Position numbers and translations under genes: made by a program
Part shown: positions 15,775 to 22,554 of the stretch, in pieces
Numbering within the stretch: the first letter of the stretch is position 1
How the letters are laid out: the number at the start of each line of letters is the position of its first letter
Notes under the pieces: model-generated
Seen by the model: the letters and a program-made list of their open reading frames with translations, nothing else
Database searches by the model: none
What the model was told of the DNA's origin: nothing
Assembly: GCA_001029775.1 (NCBI GenBank)
Contig: CP011215.1
Span: 1 to 32,147, forward strand
Reading direction: 5' to 3'
Source of the DNA: Candidatus Campbellbacteria bacterium GW2011_OD1_34_28
Lineage (GTDB): Bacteria > Patescibacteriota > Minisyncoccia > Phycocordibacterales > UBA12079
Length of the DNA stretch: 32,147 nucleotides

Positions 15775-15789
15775 ACCCCTCTATTAATA

Positions 15790-16236
15790 TTAATTTATTG
15801 TCCCGATAATTTTTATCTTTGTTTCGGCATTAATCAAAATCCGAGCAATGCAATCATCACCGTAGGACAAAACAAGGATTGTGCCCGGGTTTTCTTTTAT
15901 ATCAGACCAGTCGGGTACACCAGCCCAATAAACATACATCTTGTTAGGATCAGGCTCACCCTTGACGATTCCTCCCGAAACAGAAACTATTTTCCCGCGA
16001 AGAAATTCGTGGGCCAAATCTGCATGGGCTTCAAAATATCTTCTGTTAAAAGCTTCAAGCAAAAGTTTTTCTGTCGTGTCTCTGATATCACTTTCCGGCA
16101 AAGAATAAAGATGTTCCCAAAGCATTTGTTGGCGATATTGATAAACCTCACGAAGTAAATTATGTCCACAATAATTGCCGTCTGGGTTAACGCTAAGCCC
16201 TCTATTTTGGAAAGCAAACAGTCCGTTAAGGTCCAC
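15790..16236 (-). CDS. orphan protein of 148 residues
   Basis: I do not recognise this protein. It is soluble, with a helical centre (HNLLREVYQYRQQMLWEHLYSL, LLLEAFNRRYFEAHADLAHEFL) and a beta-rich end (GTILVLSYGDDCIARILINAETKIKIIGTIN). The start is GTG at 16236, chosen because AAGGAGGAATTCTA sits directly ahead and no ATG exists nearby. A terminator follows the gene. It belongs to the SD-bearing orphan class and lies between the protease gene and another orphan, all on the minus strand but apparently in separate units. Confidence 0.75.
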   Translation of the reverse strand: MDLNGLFAFQNRGLSVNPDGNYCGHNLLREVYQYRQQMLWEHLYSLPESDIRDTTEKLLLEAFNRRYFEAHADLAHEFLRGKIVSVSGGIVKGEPDPNKMYVYWAGVPDWSDIKENPGTILVLSYGDDCIARILINAETKIKIIGTIN

Positions 16237-16313
16237 TAGAATTCCTCCTTATAACAAAGATTAATAAAAAAAATATCTGAACCCATTAAAACACCCGTTA
16301 TTCAAAAAAGCAA

Positions 16314-16346
16314 GAAAAAAATAAAGACGAGCCGTGGCTCGTCTTT
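16314..16346 (-). terminator. terminator of the 49-residue Cys protein
   Basis: AAAGACGAGC and GCTCGTCTTT close a four-base loop; the minus strand then reads ATTTTTTTC. Confidence 0.8.
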
Positions 16347-16388
16347 CTGTTAAAAAATCCTTCTTGTTTTTGATTCTTCAGCAAGATC

Positions 16389-16538
16389 TTAAATTTTATT
16401 TTTTTTGTGACAAGGGCTTAATCTTGTCAGGCAAGGACATCCTAAACCACAATTAGTTTGCCATAACTCTATTGGACGGCCACACCGGCAATAATTAAAC
16501 CTTATTGTAACGGGCTTAATCTTTTTCTTCTTCACCAT
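16389..16538 (-). CDS. small Cys-rich basic protein (49 residues)
   Basis: The protein starts MVKKKKIKPV and carries six cysteines in the pattern CRC...C...CPC...C (YCRCGRPIE, TNCGLGCPCL, SPCHKK), which suggests a zinc-binding or nucleic-acid-binding mini-protein. I choose the ATG at 16538 because ATAAGGAG lies at correct spacing; longer in-frame versions start within the leader and add nothing family-like. A promoter candidate lies at 16582-16610 and a terminator at 16314. It is an SD-bearing orphan with no recognised family. Confidence 0.65.
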   Translation of the reverse strand: MVKKKKIKPVTIRFNYCRCGRPIELWQTNCGLGCPCLTRLSPCHKKNKI

Positions 16539-16581
16539 CTTTTTCTCCTTATGTTTTAACATAATTTCAACTCTATATTTA

Positions 16582-16610
16582 ATATTATTACAAAAAATAC
16601 TTTGGGGCAA
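16582..16610 (-). promoter_or_regulatory. promoter candidate for the 49-residue Cys protein
   Basis: On the minus strand, TTGCCC (16605-16610) and TAATAT (16582-16587) are 17 bases apart. The -35 is imperfect. Confidence 0.4.
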
Positions 16611-16650
16611 CATAGACATTCCGAACAAATTTATTTGAAACAATTCATGC

Positions 16651-16679
16651 TTGATTTAAATAAAGATATTGTTTAATAT
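16651..16679 (+). promoter_or_regulatory. promoter of the 81-residue membrane protein
   Basis: TTGATT (16651-16656) and TAATAT (16674-16679) are 17 bases apart, about 50 bases before the ATG at 16729. Confidence 0.6.
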
Positions 16680-16728
16680 CAATCCAGAGTTTTAAACAAT
16701 CATAGTAAACACAAGGAGGATTATCTGT

Positions 16729-16974
16729 ATGTTTCAAATTTTTTGGTTTTTTGTTTTTGTGATGGTAAATTCTATTGTTTATTTAGAATTTTTTGCAAGA
16801 GAAGAAACAAGGATCAGGGAGATGAGTAAATATCATCGCAAAAGATATCCCATAGAAATGCTAATATCAGGTAATTGTTTTTTGGTTTCATTTTTTGTAG
16901 TCTTTGCTATGTTGTTGTTTTTCATAGCACATGGTTTAGTAAATTTAAAAGTACATCCGAATTTTTTTATGTAA
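16729..16974 (+). CDS. small two-helix membrane protein (81 residues)
   Basis: Two hydrophobic segments (about residues 3-22 and 48-70) surround a charged loop (FAREETRIREMSKYHRKRYPIEML), so the protein is a likely membrane hairpin with the basic loop inside the cell. AAGGAGG lies ahead of the ATG at good spacing; a promoter at 16651 and a strong terminator at 16976 make it a complete single-gene unit. It is divergent from the small Cys protein and convergent with the ribosomal cluster. No family is recognised. Confidence 0.7.
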   Translation: MFQIFWFFVFVMVNSIVYLEFFAREETRIREMSKYHRKRYPIEMLISGNCFLVSFFVVFAMLLFFIAHGLVNLKVHPNFFM

Positions 16975-16975
16975 C

Positions 16976-17004
16976 AAAAACTCCCGCCTAGGCGGGAGTT
17001 TTTT
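16976..17004 (+). terminator. terminator of the 81-residue membrane protein
   Basis: CTCCCGCC and GGCGGGAG are followed by six Ts; the stop codon is three bases upstream. Confidence 0.9.
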
Positions 17005-17140
17005 AATTACTTTAAATTACGAAATGTGGATTTATTGCTCCGAATTTTTTGCCTAAAAAATCCGAAGTTTACTTCGTTCGCAAAGACGATAATAGAAGTT
17101 TTTTTCGTAGGCGACCTACCTACCTAGCAGGCAGACGAAA

Positions 17141-17192
17141 AATTTCATCCAAATTTAAATTATTTTAAATAAATCTAAATTTGGATGAAATT
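17141..17192. repeat. competing arm beside structured element copy 2
   Basis: Bases 17141-17157 are perfectly complementary over 17 bases to 17176-17192, which is also the outer left arm of the element at 17167-17291. The two pairings cannot form at the same time. Confidence 0.6.
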
Positions 17193-17291
17193 CGAGGAGC
17201 CAAGAAAAAAATCCCCGAGGCGTATTGGACATACGGTGATGGGGATTTTTTTCGTGGGCGACAAAGAATTTCGCCAAATTTAGATTTATTT
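17167..17291 (-). ncRNA. CCGTAT structured element, copy 2 (3' of rplB)
   Basis: Outer arms AAATAAATCTAAATTTGG and complement (17274-17291), extended by GAAATTC/GAATTTC, include the rplB stop codon. Inside, on the minus strand, are TTTGTCGCCCACG, an A7-TCCCC / GGGGA-T7 stem, CACCGTAT-gtcca-ATACGCCTC and GGCTCCTCG. The layout matches copies at 9641 and 20508. The inner stem with its T run also looks like an intrinsic terminator for the ribosomal operon. Confidence 0.6.
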
Positions 17292-18128
17292 TCTTTTTCC
17301 AACTTTTCGACGTCGCACCACAAACTGATTTGAGTACTTCTTTGGAGTTCTTGTTTTTTGACCAATTCCTGATGGTTTACCCCATTTAGTTTTTGCTCTT
17401 CTTGTACCACGGCCTGATCTACCTTCACCTCCTCCGTATGGGTGATCAACAGGGTTCATGGCGCTACCTCTTACCGTTGGTCTGATTCCTTTCCATCTTG
17501 ATCTTCCTGCTTTTCCATAATTTACCAATTTGTGTTCATCATTTGAAACAGATCCGATTGAGCCCCAAGCTGTATCCAAAACTTTTCTTACTTCGGTTGA
17601 AGGCATCTTCAAGTGAACATATCCAGAATCATGAGCAATAATTTCTACAAAGTTTCCAGCTGATCTTGCAATCTTTGCTCCACTTTGTGGTTTTATTTCT
17701 ACGTTGTAAACAAAAGTACCAACTGGAATATTTTTTAATAGAGTTCTATTTCCTATTTTTAATTCTGCATTTTCTGAAACAACCATTTCATCTCCTACTT
17801 TCATAGATTTTGGAGCAAGAACATATCTTCTTTCTCCGTCTTTATAACATACAAGAGCGATAAATCCTGATCTATATGGGTCATATTCAATAGTTTCAAT
17901 CTTTGCAGGGATGTTAAATTTTTCATATTTAAAATCAATATCTCTGTATTTTCTCTTGTGTCCTCCACCTTTGTGTCTAGTAGTAATTCTGCCATCTGCA
18001 TTTCTTCCTACTCCTCTTTTTCCTCCTTTAGTCAAAGACTTGTGAGGTTTTGATGAAGTCAAAAAATCTCGGTAATTGATACCGACCGTATGTCTTTGTG
18101 ATGCTGTTGTTGGTTTGTTTATCTTCAT
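17286..18128 (-). CDS. rplB: 50S ribosomal protein L2
   Basis: L2 is a primary 23S-binding protein next to the peptidyl-transferase centre. The 280-residue sequence is full length with KGGGHKRKYRDIDF, the region AGRSRWKGIRPTVRGSAMNPVDHPYGGGEGR that contains the functionally important histidine, and a basic tail ending RRRKVGKRK. The start has no SD. It is the last gene of the tuf-rpsJ-rplC-rplD-rplW-rplB run; rpsS and the rest of the usual S10 operon do not follow. Its stop codon lies within the arm of the structured element at 17167-17291. Confidence 0.97.
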   Translation of the reverse strand: MKINKPTTASQRHTVGINYRDFLTSSKPHKSLTKGGKRGVGRNADGRITTRHKGGGHKRKYRDIDFKYEKFNIPAKIETIEYDPYRSGFIALVCYKDGERRYVLAPKSMKVGDEMVVSENAELKIGNRTLLKNIPVGTFVYNVEIKPQSGAKIARSAGNFVEIIAHDSGYVHLKMPSTEVRKVLDTAWGSIGSVSNDEHKLVNYGKAGRSRWKGIRPTVRGSAMNPVDHPYGGGEGRSGRGTRRAKTKWGKPSGIGQKTRTPKKYSNQFVVRRRKVGKRK

Positions 18129-18192
18129 GATTTTATTTTAGGCAATTTGCCAACGGTAATTATCGGCTACCGTAACCTTAATTTGTAATTTG

Positions 18193-18264
18193 AGCTTATA
18201 GCCCATAGCTGATAGCTGATAGCAAAAATCTTCAAAAAAAATTTAGGAGCTATCAGATATAAGC
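18193..18264. repeat. stutter repeat hairpin between rplW and rplB
   Basis: GCTTATA / GCTGATAGC words on one side face GCTATCAG and TATAAGC on the other, giving an imperfect hairpin in the intercistronic gap. Confidence 0.6.
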
Positions 18265-18270
18265 TTCATC

Positions 18271-18576
18271 CTATATAACTTCTATCTTGTCTTCTTTTTT
18301 CAAATACACGATTGCTTTTTTCCCTCCTGATTTTACTCCTTTTCTTCCTCTTGAAAAAACCTTTTTTGATTGAATTTTACAAATATTGATTTTCAAGGCA
18401 TCAACTTTGTAAATACTTTTGACAGCTTCTCTTACTTGAGTTTTTGAAGCTCTCGGAGAAACCTCAAAAATGTAAACATTTTCTCCTGTTTTGTCTGAAG
18501 CTTTTTCTGTGATTCTTGGTCTCAAAATAACAGCATCAAGATTTTCAATATTATTTTTTGTTTCTCCTGTCTTCAT
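18271..18576 (-). CDS. rplW: 50S ribosomal protein L23
   Basis: L23 sits at the exit of the ribosomal peptide tunnel and docks trigger factor and SRP. The 101-residue sequence shows ILRPRITEKASDK at the N-terminus, VREAVKSIYKV in the middle, and the basic loop KKVFSRGRKGVKSGGKKAIVYL. The start lies two bases after the rplD stop, so the two genes are tightly coupled. No SD is present. Length and order in the S10 cluster are normal. Confidence 0.96.
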   Translation of the reverse strand: MKTGETKNNIENLDAVILRPRITEKASDKTGENVYIFEVSPRASKTQVREAVKSIYKVDALKINICKIQSKKVFSRGRKGVKSGGKKAIVYLKKEDKIEVI

Positions 18577-18578
18577 AA

Positions 18579-19247
18579 TTATTTATTTGAAATTTTACTT
18601 GTCAAAAATTCCACTGATTTTTCAGGATCTGAAATCACCAAATATTTGTATTTTAACAAATTCATAATATTTAGATTTCTCATTTCTCCTACTTCTATAT
18701 TTCCAAAGTTAGCAAAACTCTTTTGTGCATTTTCATGTTTTTCTCCCAAAGCGATGTATGTTGAGTTTTTTCTTTTTGAAACCATTTTATCAAAACCATC
18801 TACTTTTCCAAGATTTGCAAAAATATCTTTTGCATCTTTTGTTTTTGGTTCCTTTATTTCAAAATTATCCACAAAAAGAATTTCTCCATCTTTCATCTTT
18901 TGAGACAATACTGTAAACAACGCTTTTACACTCATCTTCTTGTTTATTTTTCTGTTGTAATTTATATCGTTTGTTGGTCCAAAAGAAACACCTCCGCCGA
19001 TCCAGATCGGGGAACGAGTTGATCCGTGTCTTGCTCTACCTGTTCCTTTTTGTCTCCATGGTTTTTTACCACCTCCACTAACTTCTCCTCTACCTTTTGT
19101 ATTAGCAATAGGATTTCTAGCATTAGACATCATAGAAACCATAACTTGGTGAACAAGATCGTTATTCCAAGGCAAACCAAAAACAGTTTCCGGCAAATTT
19201 ACCTTTCCTGATTCTTTTCCTTTTTGATTATAAATTTTAGCTTCCAT
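18579..19247 (-). CDS. rplD: 50S ribosomal protein L4
   Basis: L4 lines the peptide exit tunnel and, in model bacteria, can repress its own operon. The 222-residue protein has the conserved loop KGRGEVSGGGKKPWRQKGTGRARHGSTRSPIWIGGGVSFGP and the C-terminal globular domain ending FLTSKISNK. The ATG at 19247 is preceded not by an SD but by a stutter of CTAAAAA / CTAAGAA words (19255-19277 on the plus strand). It sits between rplC and rplW as usual. Confidence 0.96.
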   Translation of the reverse strand: MEAKIYNQKGKESGKVNLPETVFGLPWNNDLVHQVMVSMMSNARNPIANTKGRGEVSGGGKKPWRQKGTGRARHGSTRSPIWIGGGVSFGPTNDINYNRKINKKMSVKALFTVLSQKMKDGEILFVDNFEIKEPKTKDAKDIFANLGKVDGFDKMVSKRKNSTYIALGEKHENAQKSFANFGNIEVGEMRNLNIMNLLKYKYLVISDPEKSVEFLTSKISNK

Positions 19248-19279
19248 AATTTTATAGTTTTAGTTCTTAGTTTTTAGAA

Positions 19280-19885
19280 TTATTTTGCAACTATCTCTAC
19301 TAATGTTCCCTTTCTTCCCGGAACGGCACCCCTTACCAACAATATATTATTTTTCTTATCAACTTGTACTACTTTCAAATTCTTTACTGTTATTCTGTCA
19401 GAACCCATTCTTCCTGCCATTCTCAAACCCTTGAATACTCTTTGGATTCCTCCGGCTCCGATTGAACCAGGTTTTCTTTCACTGTGTTTTTGTCCGTGTG
19501 TTCTTGGACCTCCTTTGAAACCGTGTCTCTTAACAACGCCTTGAAATCCTTTACCTTTACTTATTGAAGAAATAGTTATTGAGTCACCTTCTGCAAAAGA
19601 AGAAACATCAATTTTGTCTCCTAGTTTTAAATCTCCAAATTTCTCAAACTCTTTTATATATTTAAAATTACCCAAATCTTTTAGATGTCCTTTCAATGGC
19701 TTGTTTATGTTCTTTGAATGTCTTTCGCCATAACCGATTTGAATAGCCTCGTATCCATCTTTGTCCAAATCTTTTATCTGAGTTACAACAATCGGACCTG
19801 CGTTGATAACTGTTACAGGATAAACAACACCTTCTTTATCAAAGGTTTGTGTCATTTTTTCTTTTGTCCCAAGTATAAATTTCAT
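19280..19885 (-). CDS. rplC: 50S ribosomal protein L3
   Basis: L3 is an early-assembly 23S-binding protein whose extension reaches the peptidyl-transferase centre. The 201-residue protein shows the usual opening MKFILGTKEKMTQTFDKEG, the central KGKGFQGVVKRHGFKGGPRTHGQKHSERKPGSIGA and the end GAVPGRKGTLVEIVAK. The start is SD-less (TTATTTTT-ATG). A hairpin that reaches the rpsJ stop codon (19980-20039) lies in the 152-base gap before it. Confidence 0.96.
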   Translation of the reverse strand: MKFILGTKEKMTQTFDKEGVVYPVTVINAGPIVVTQIKDLDKDGYEAIQIGYGERHSKNINKPLKGHLKDLGNFKYIKEFEKFGDLKLGDKIDVSSFAEGDSITISSISKGKGFQGVVKRHGFKGGPRTHGQKHSERKPGSIGAGGIQRVFKGLRMAGRMGSDRITVKNLKVVQVDKKNNILLVRGAVPGRKGTLVEIVAK

Positions 19886-19979
19886 AAAAATAAATTAAAT
19901 AAGGCTGTCGTGTTGTATATAAACTCTTGAAATTTTACACAAAAATCAGTTAAAAGCAAGTTTTTATAGTTTAAATCGC

Positions 19980-20039
19980 AAATTTAAAGCTCACTAAGAA
20001 ACTCTTTGTAATAAAAGTATCCTAGCGAGCTTTAAATTT
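19980..20039. repeat. hairpin reaching into the rpsJ stop codon
   Basis: AAATTTAAAGCTC (19980-19992) and GAGCTTTAAATTT (20027-20039) are perfectly complementary; the right arm includes two bases of the rpsJ stop codon. There is no T run, so a simple terminator is unlikely. Confidence 0.7.
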
Positions 20040-20388
20040 AAACAATCTTTACATCGATACTTACTCCTGATGGCAAACTCAAGTTTGTAAGAGATTCGAT
20101 AATCTTTGCAGAAGGATTGATAATATCAATCAATCTTCTGTGAACTCTCATCTCAAATTGTTCTCTTGCGTCCTTGTGAACGAAAGTAGATCTATTCACT
20201 GTGTACTTCTTAATTTCTGTAGGAAGCGGAATAGGTCCATTGATTTTTGCGTCATGTCTCAAAGCAGTATCTATTATCTGCTTGATTGATGTATCAAGAA
20301 TTTTGTACTCGTATGCAAAGACTCTAATCCTAAGCTTTTGGATTTCTTCTGTCTTTTTTATTTTTTTTGTACTTTCTTTTGTTGACAT
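20038..20388 (-). CDS. rpsJ: 30S ribosomal protein S10
   Basis: S10 binds the 3' domain of 16S rRNA and is also NusE, a partner in antitermination. The 116-residue sequence carries KLRIRVFAYEYKILDTSIKQI, GPIPLPTEIKKYTVNRSTFVHKDAREQFEMRVHRRLIDI and the C-terminal LSLPSGVSIDVKIV. About 14 residues at the N-terminus (MSTKESTKKIKKTE) exceed the usual length. The ATG lies after a stutter of ACTAAAA-like words without an SD. It follows tuf after a 241-base gap filled by the structured element copy 3 and a hairpin. Confidence 0.96.
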   Translation of the reverse strand: MSTKESTKKIKKTEEIQKLRIRVFAYEYKILDTSIKQIIDTALRHDAKINGPIPLPTEIKKYTVNRSTFVHKDAREQFEMRVHRRLIDIINPSAKIIESLTNLSLPSGVSIDVKIV

Positions 20389-20395
20389 AATAATT

Positions 20396-20428
20396 TTAGT
20401 TCTTAGTTTTTAGTCGTTAGTTTTTAGA
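20396..20428. repeat. TTAGTTTTTAG stutter ahead of rpsJ
   Basis: Overlapping TTTAGTT / TTTTTAG words occur directly upstream of the rpsJ ATG. The same words precede rplD (19255-19277), rpsG (28049-28082) and the gene at 11388-11591. Confidence 0.65.
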
Positions 20429-20451
20429 AGACTACAGACTAAATACTCTTC

Positions 20452-20508
20452 TAATCAATCTCACTATTGTATCGCTTTTTGCAAAGCGATACTAAGTGAG
20501 ATTGATTA
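20452..20508. repeat. hairpin abutting structured element copy 3
   Basis: TAATCAATCTCACT with AGTGAGATTGATTA and, inside, GTATCGCTTT with AAAGCGATAC form a long, nearly perfect stem. It adjoins the outer arm of the element at 20508-20628. Confidence 0.7.
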
Positions 20509-20628
20509 AATCTAAATAATTTGAATGCAGTCCGAGGCGACGAGGAAAAATTTCTTGAGCCGTATTTGACATACGGTGAAAGAAATTTTTCTGAAGTCAA
20601 CGAAGGAATGCGTCAAATTTTTTAGATT
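20508..20628 (-). ncRNA. CCGTAT structured element, copy 3 (3' of tuf)
   Basis: It starts one base after the tuf stop codon. Outer arms AATCTAAA(T)AATTTGA and complement pair with one mismatch and one indel. Inside, on the minus strand, are CTTCGTTGACTTC, the stem AAAAATTTCTT/AAGAAATTTTT, the hairpin CACCGTAT-gtcaa-ATACGGCTC and CCTCGTCGCCTCGG. The internal words match those of copies 1 and 2. Confidence 0.6.
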
Positions 20629-20629
20629 C

Positions 20630-21823
20630 TTAAGCTACAATTTTTGTAACAACTCCCGCTCCAACTGTTCTACCTCCCTCACGGATGGCAAACTTTTGTT
20701 GATCTTCAAGAGCAATTGGAGAATGCAATTTAACTTTGAATGTTGCTGTATCTCCTGGCATAACCATTTCTACACCGTCAGCCAAAGTAACTTCTCCTGT
20801 AACGTCAGTTGTTCTGATGTAGAACTGAGGTTTGTAACCTGAGAAGAATGGAGTGTGTCTTCCACCTTCCTCTTTCTTTAGAATCAAAACTTCTGCTTCA
20901 AATTCTGTATGAGGAGTAACAGATCCTGTCTTAACAAGAACTTGTCCTCTGTGGATATCTTCTTTCTTAACACCTCTCAACAAGATACCTGCGTTGTCTC
21001 CTGCCTGTCCTTCTGACAAAGATTTGTTGAACATTTCGATACCTGTAACTGTTGTTTTAACAGTGTCTTTGATACCAACTATTTCAACTTCTTCTCCAAC
21101 CTTCACAACACCTCTTTCAATTTTACCTGTAACTACTGTTCCTCTACCTTCAATTGAGAAGATGTCTTCAATAGGCATCAAGAATGGTTTTGCTGTATCT
21201 CTTTCAGGAACTGGAATATATGTGTCTAATTGATTTGCCAATTCTAGAATTGGTTTTGCCCATTCATCTTGTGCTGATGTTGCTTCAAGAGCCTTAACAG
21301 CTGAACCTTTGATGAAAGGAGTAGTTTCTCCGTCGAATCCGTATTGACTCAACATTTCTTTTACTTCTTCTTGAACAAGTTCTACCATCTCTTGATCATC
21401 AACAAGATCAATCTTGTTTAGGAAAACGATGATTTTTGGAACACCTACTTGGTAAGCCAAAAGAATGTGTTCTCTTGTTTGAGGCATTGCCCCGTCGTTA
21501 GCTGCAACTACAAGAATAGCACCGTCCATCTGAGCAGCACCTGTAATCATGTTTTTGATGTAGTCGGCGTGTCCAGGAGCGTCGATGTGAGCATAGTGAC
21601 GAGCTGCTGTTTCGTACTCGTTGTGAGAAAGAGAAATGGTAATACCTCTTTCTTTTTCTTCAGGAGCCTTGTCAATTTCGTCAATTCCTCTCAATTTAAC
21701 TTTGTTACCAGCCAAATTAAGAACATGCAAAATAGCTGCTGTAAGAGTTGTCTTTCCGTGGTCAACGTGACCAATTGTTCCCACATTTACGTGTGGTTTG
21801 TCTCTGTTAAATGCTTCTGCCAT
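20630..21823 (-). CDS. tuf: elongation factor Tu
   Basis: This GTPase delivers aminoacyl-tRNA to the ribosome. The 397-residue protein has all G motifs: GHVDHGKTT (P loop), RGITI (switch I), DAPGHADY (G3), NKIDLVDD (G4) and GSAVKAL (G5), plus domains 2 and 3 ending [15 protein letters not shown]. Length is normal. The ATG has no SD; four AGCTTAT stutter units (21837-21865) lie ahead. A promoter at 22030-22057 and a leader with three hairpins suggest that tuf starts the rpsJ-rplB transcription unit. The structured element copy 3 lies immediately downstream. Confidence 0.98.
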   Translation of the reverse strand: MAEAFNRDKPHVNVGTIGHVDHGKTTLTAAILHVLNLAGNKVKLRGIDEIDKAPEEKERGITISLSHNEYETAARHYAHIDAPGHADYIKNMITGAAQMDGAILVVAANDGAMPQTREHILLAYQVGVPKIIVFLNKIDLVDDQEMVELVQEEVKEMLSQYGFDGETTPFIKGSAVKALEATSAQDEWAKPILELANQLDTYIPVPERDTAKPFLMPIEDIFSIEGRGTVVTGKIERGVVKVGEEVEIVGIKDTVKTTVTGIEMFNKSLSEGQAGDNAGILLRGVKKEDIHRGQVLVKTGSVTPHTEFEAEVLILKKEEGGRHTPFFSGYKPQFYIRTTDVTGEVTLADGVEMVMPGDTATFKVKLHSPIALEDQQKFAIREGGRTVGAGVVTKIVA

Positions 21824-21836
21824 ATTTATTTAATTA

Positions 21837-21865
21837 GCTTATAGCTTATAGCTTATAGCTTATAG
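21837..21865. repeat. AGCTTAT tandem stutter ahead of tuf
   Basis: About four units of AGCTTAT in tandem lie in the tuf leader within 15-45 bases of the start codon. Confidence 0.75.
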
Positions 21866-21944
21866 AAAATTTATTCTATCAACTATTAGCTTCCGGCTGT
21901 CAGCTTTATAAATTAATTAATAATAACTTTAACACCTAGGTTTA

Positions 21945-22020
21945 TGTTACTTCTAAAAAACTCCAGAAGTGACACCAATAAACGCTTGGTGATTAAATAC
22001 GAAAAGAACGCCATTAGCGT
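21945..22020 (-). promoter_or_regulatory. tuf leader with three consecutive hairpins
   Basis: On the minus strand, AACGC-taatg-GCGTT, CACCAA-gcgttta-TTGGTG and ACTTCT-n10-AGAAGT follow each other just after the predicted transcription start. The A/T-rich remainder and the AGCTTAT stutter lead to the tuf ATG. Such a leader could control tuf-S10 expression; no known regulator site is recognised. Confidence 0.45.
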
Positions 22021-22029
22021 TACCGTACT

Positions 22030-22057
22030 ATAATAGCAAAATAGTAATAATAGTCAA
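22030..22057 (-). promoter_or_regulatory. promoter of the tuf-S10 unit
   Basis: On the minus strand, TTGACT (22052-22057) and TATTAT (22030-22035) are 16 bases apart. The predicted start leaves a ~200-base leader ahead of tuf. Confidence 0.65.
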
Positions 22058-22098
22058 ATCGTCTTTTGTGAAAAATTGGACGAGCAGAGACAGTCTCT

Positions 22099-22425
22099 CT
22101 ACTTTTTAATAAATTTTTTGAAACCAAAGGCAATTATCAAGAAACCAATGGTTGATAATAGGTGATGAAAGAAAACAATCAAGTACGCTTCGTGGTGATC
22201 TGGCAAGGTTAAAGACCAAATTTCTACAAAATATGAAATACCCATCAAAACTACTCCCCAACCAATCATCTTTAAAGATTTTCCGATCTCTCCCCCGTAC
22301 CCAGAGACAATAGAAAAAATCCAAATAACAGAAAAAAATATGGCAACAAGAAATGACATATCAATAAATGTAACCAAATTAAAATTTTGAAAAATATTTA
22401 AATCCATTACCAATAATTTTACCAT
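22099..22425 (-). CDS. small integral membrane protein (108 residues)
   Basis: Three hydrophobic segments are visible (about residues 20-42, 53-72 and 82-103), with a short basic tail KKFIKK inside. The sequence HHEAYLIVFFHHLLSTIG has adjacent histidines that could bind metal or haem, but no family is recognised. The start could be the ATG at 22425 or the one six codons later (MDLNIF); neither has an SD. It is placed between fusA and tuf, a position usually empty in bacteria, and a terminator separates it from fusA, so it is probably transcribed separately or by read-through. Confidence 0.6.
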   Translation of the reverse strand: MVKLLVMDLNIFQNFNLVTFIDMSFLVAIFFSVIWIFSIVSGYGGEIGKSLKMIGWGVVLMGISYFVEIWSLTLPDHHEAYLIVFFHHLLSTIGFLIIAFGFKKFIKK

Positions 22426-22504
22426 TAAAAAAATAAAAACAATCCACAGAGATAGTAAGTAGTAAGTAGTCGATAGTTTTTAGGAAACTTGCTACTAATT
22501 ATTA

Positions 22505-22547
22505 AAAAACAAAAATCCACGCAAGTTGCGTGGATTTTTAATTTTTT
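22505..22547 (-). terminator. terminator after fusA
   Basis: AAAAATCCACGCAA and TTGCGTGGATTTTT form a perfect stem; A/T-rich runs flank it on both sides. It lies eight bases beyond the fusA stop. Confidence 0.8.
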
Positions 22548-22554
22548 ATTTTAA

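Noticed and set aside
17165-17449. Minus-strand ORF of 94 codons overlapping the rplB end
   Set aside because: It is an alternative frame of rplB joined to the structured element; no independent start signal.
20524-20628. Structured element copy 3 as a simple intrinsic terminator of tuf
   Set aside because: Its T run is inside a longer stem rather than at the 3' end, and rpsJ downstream has no clear promoter of its own, so full termination seems unlikely; kept as an open role.
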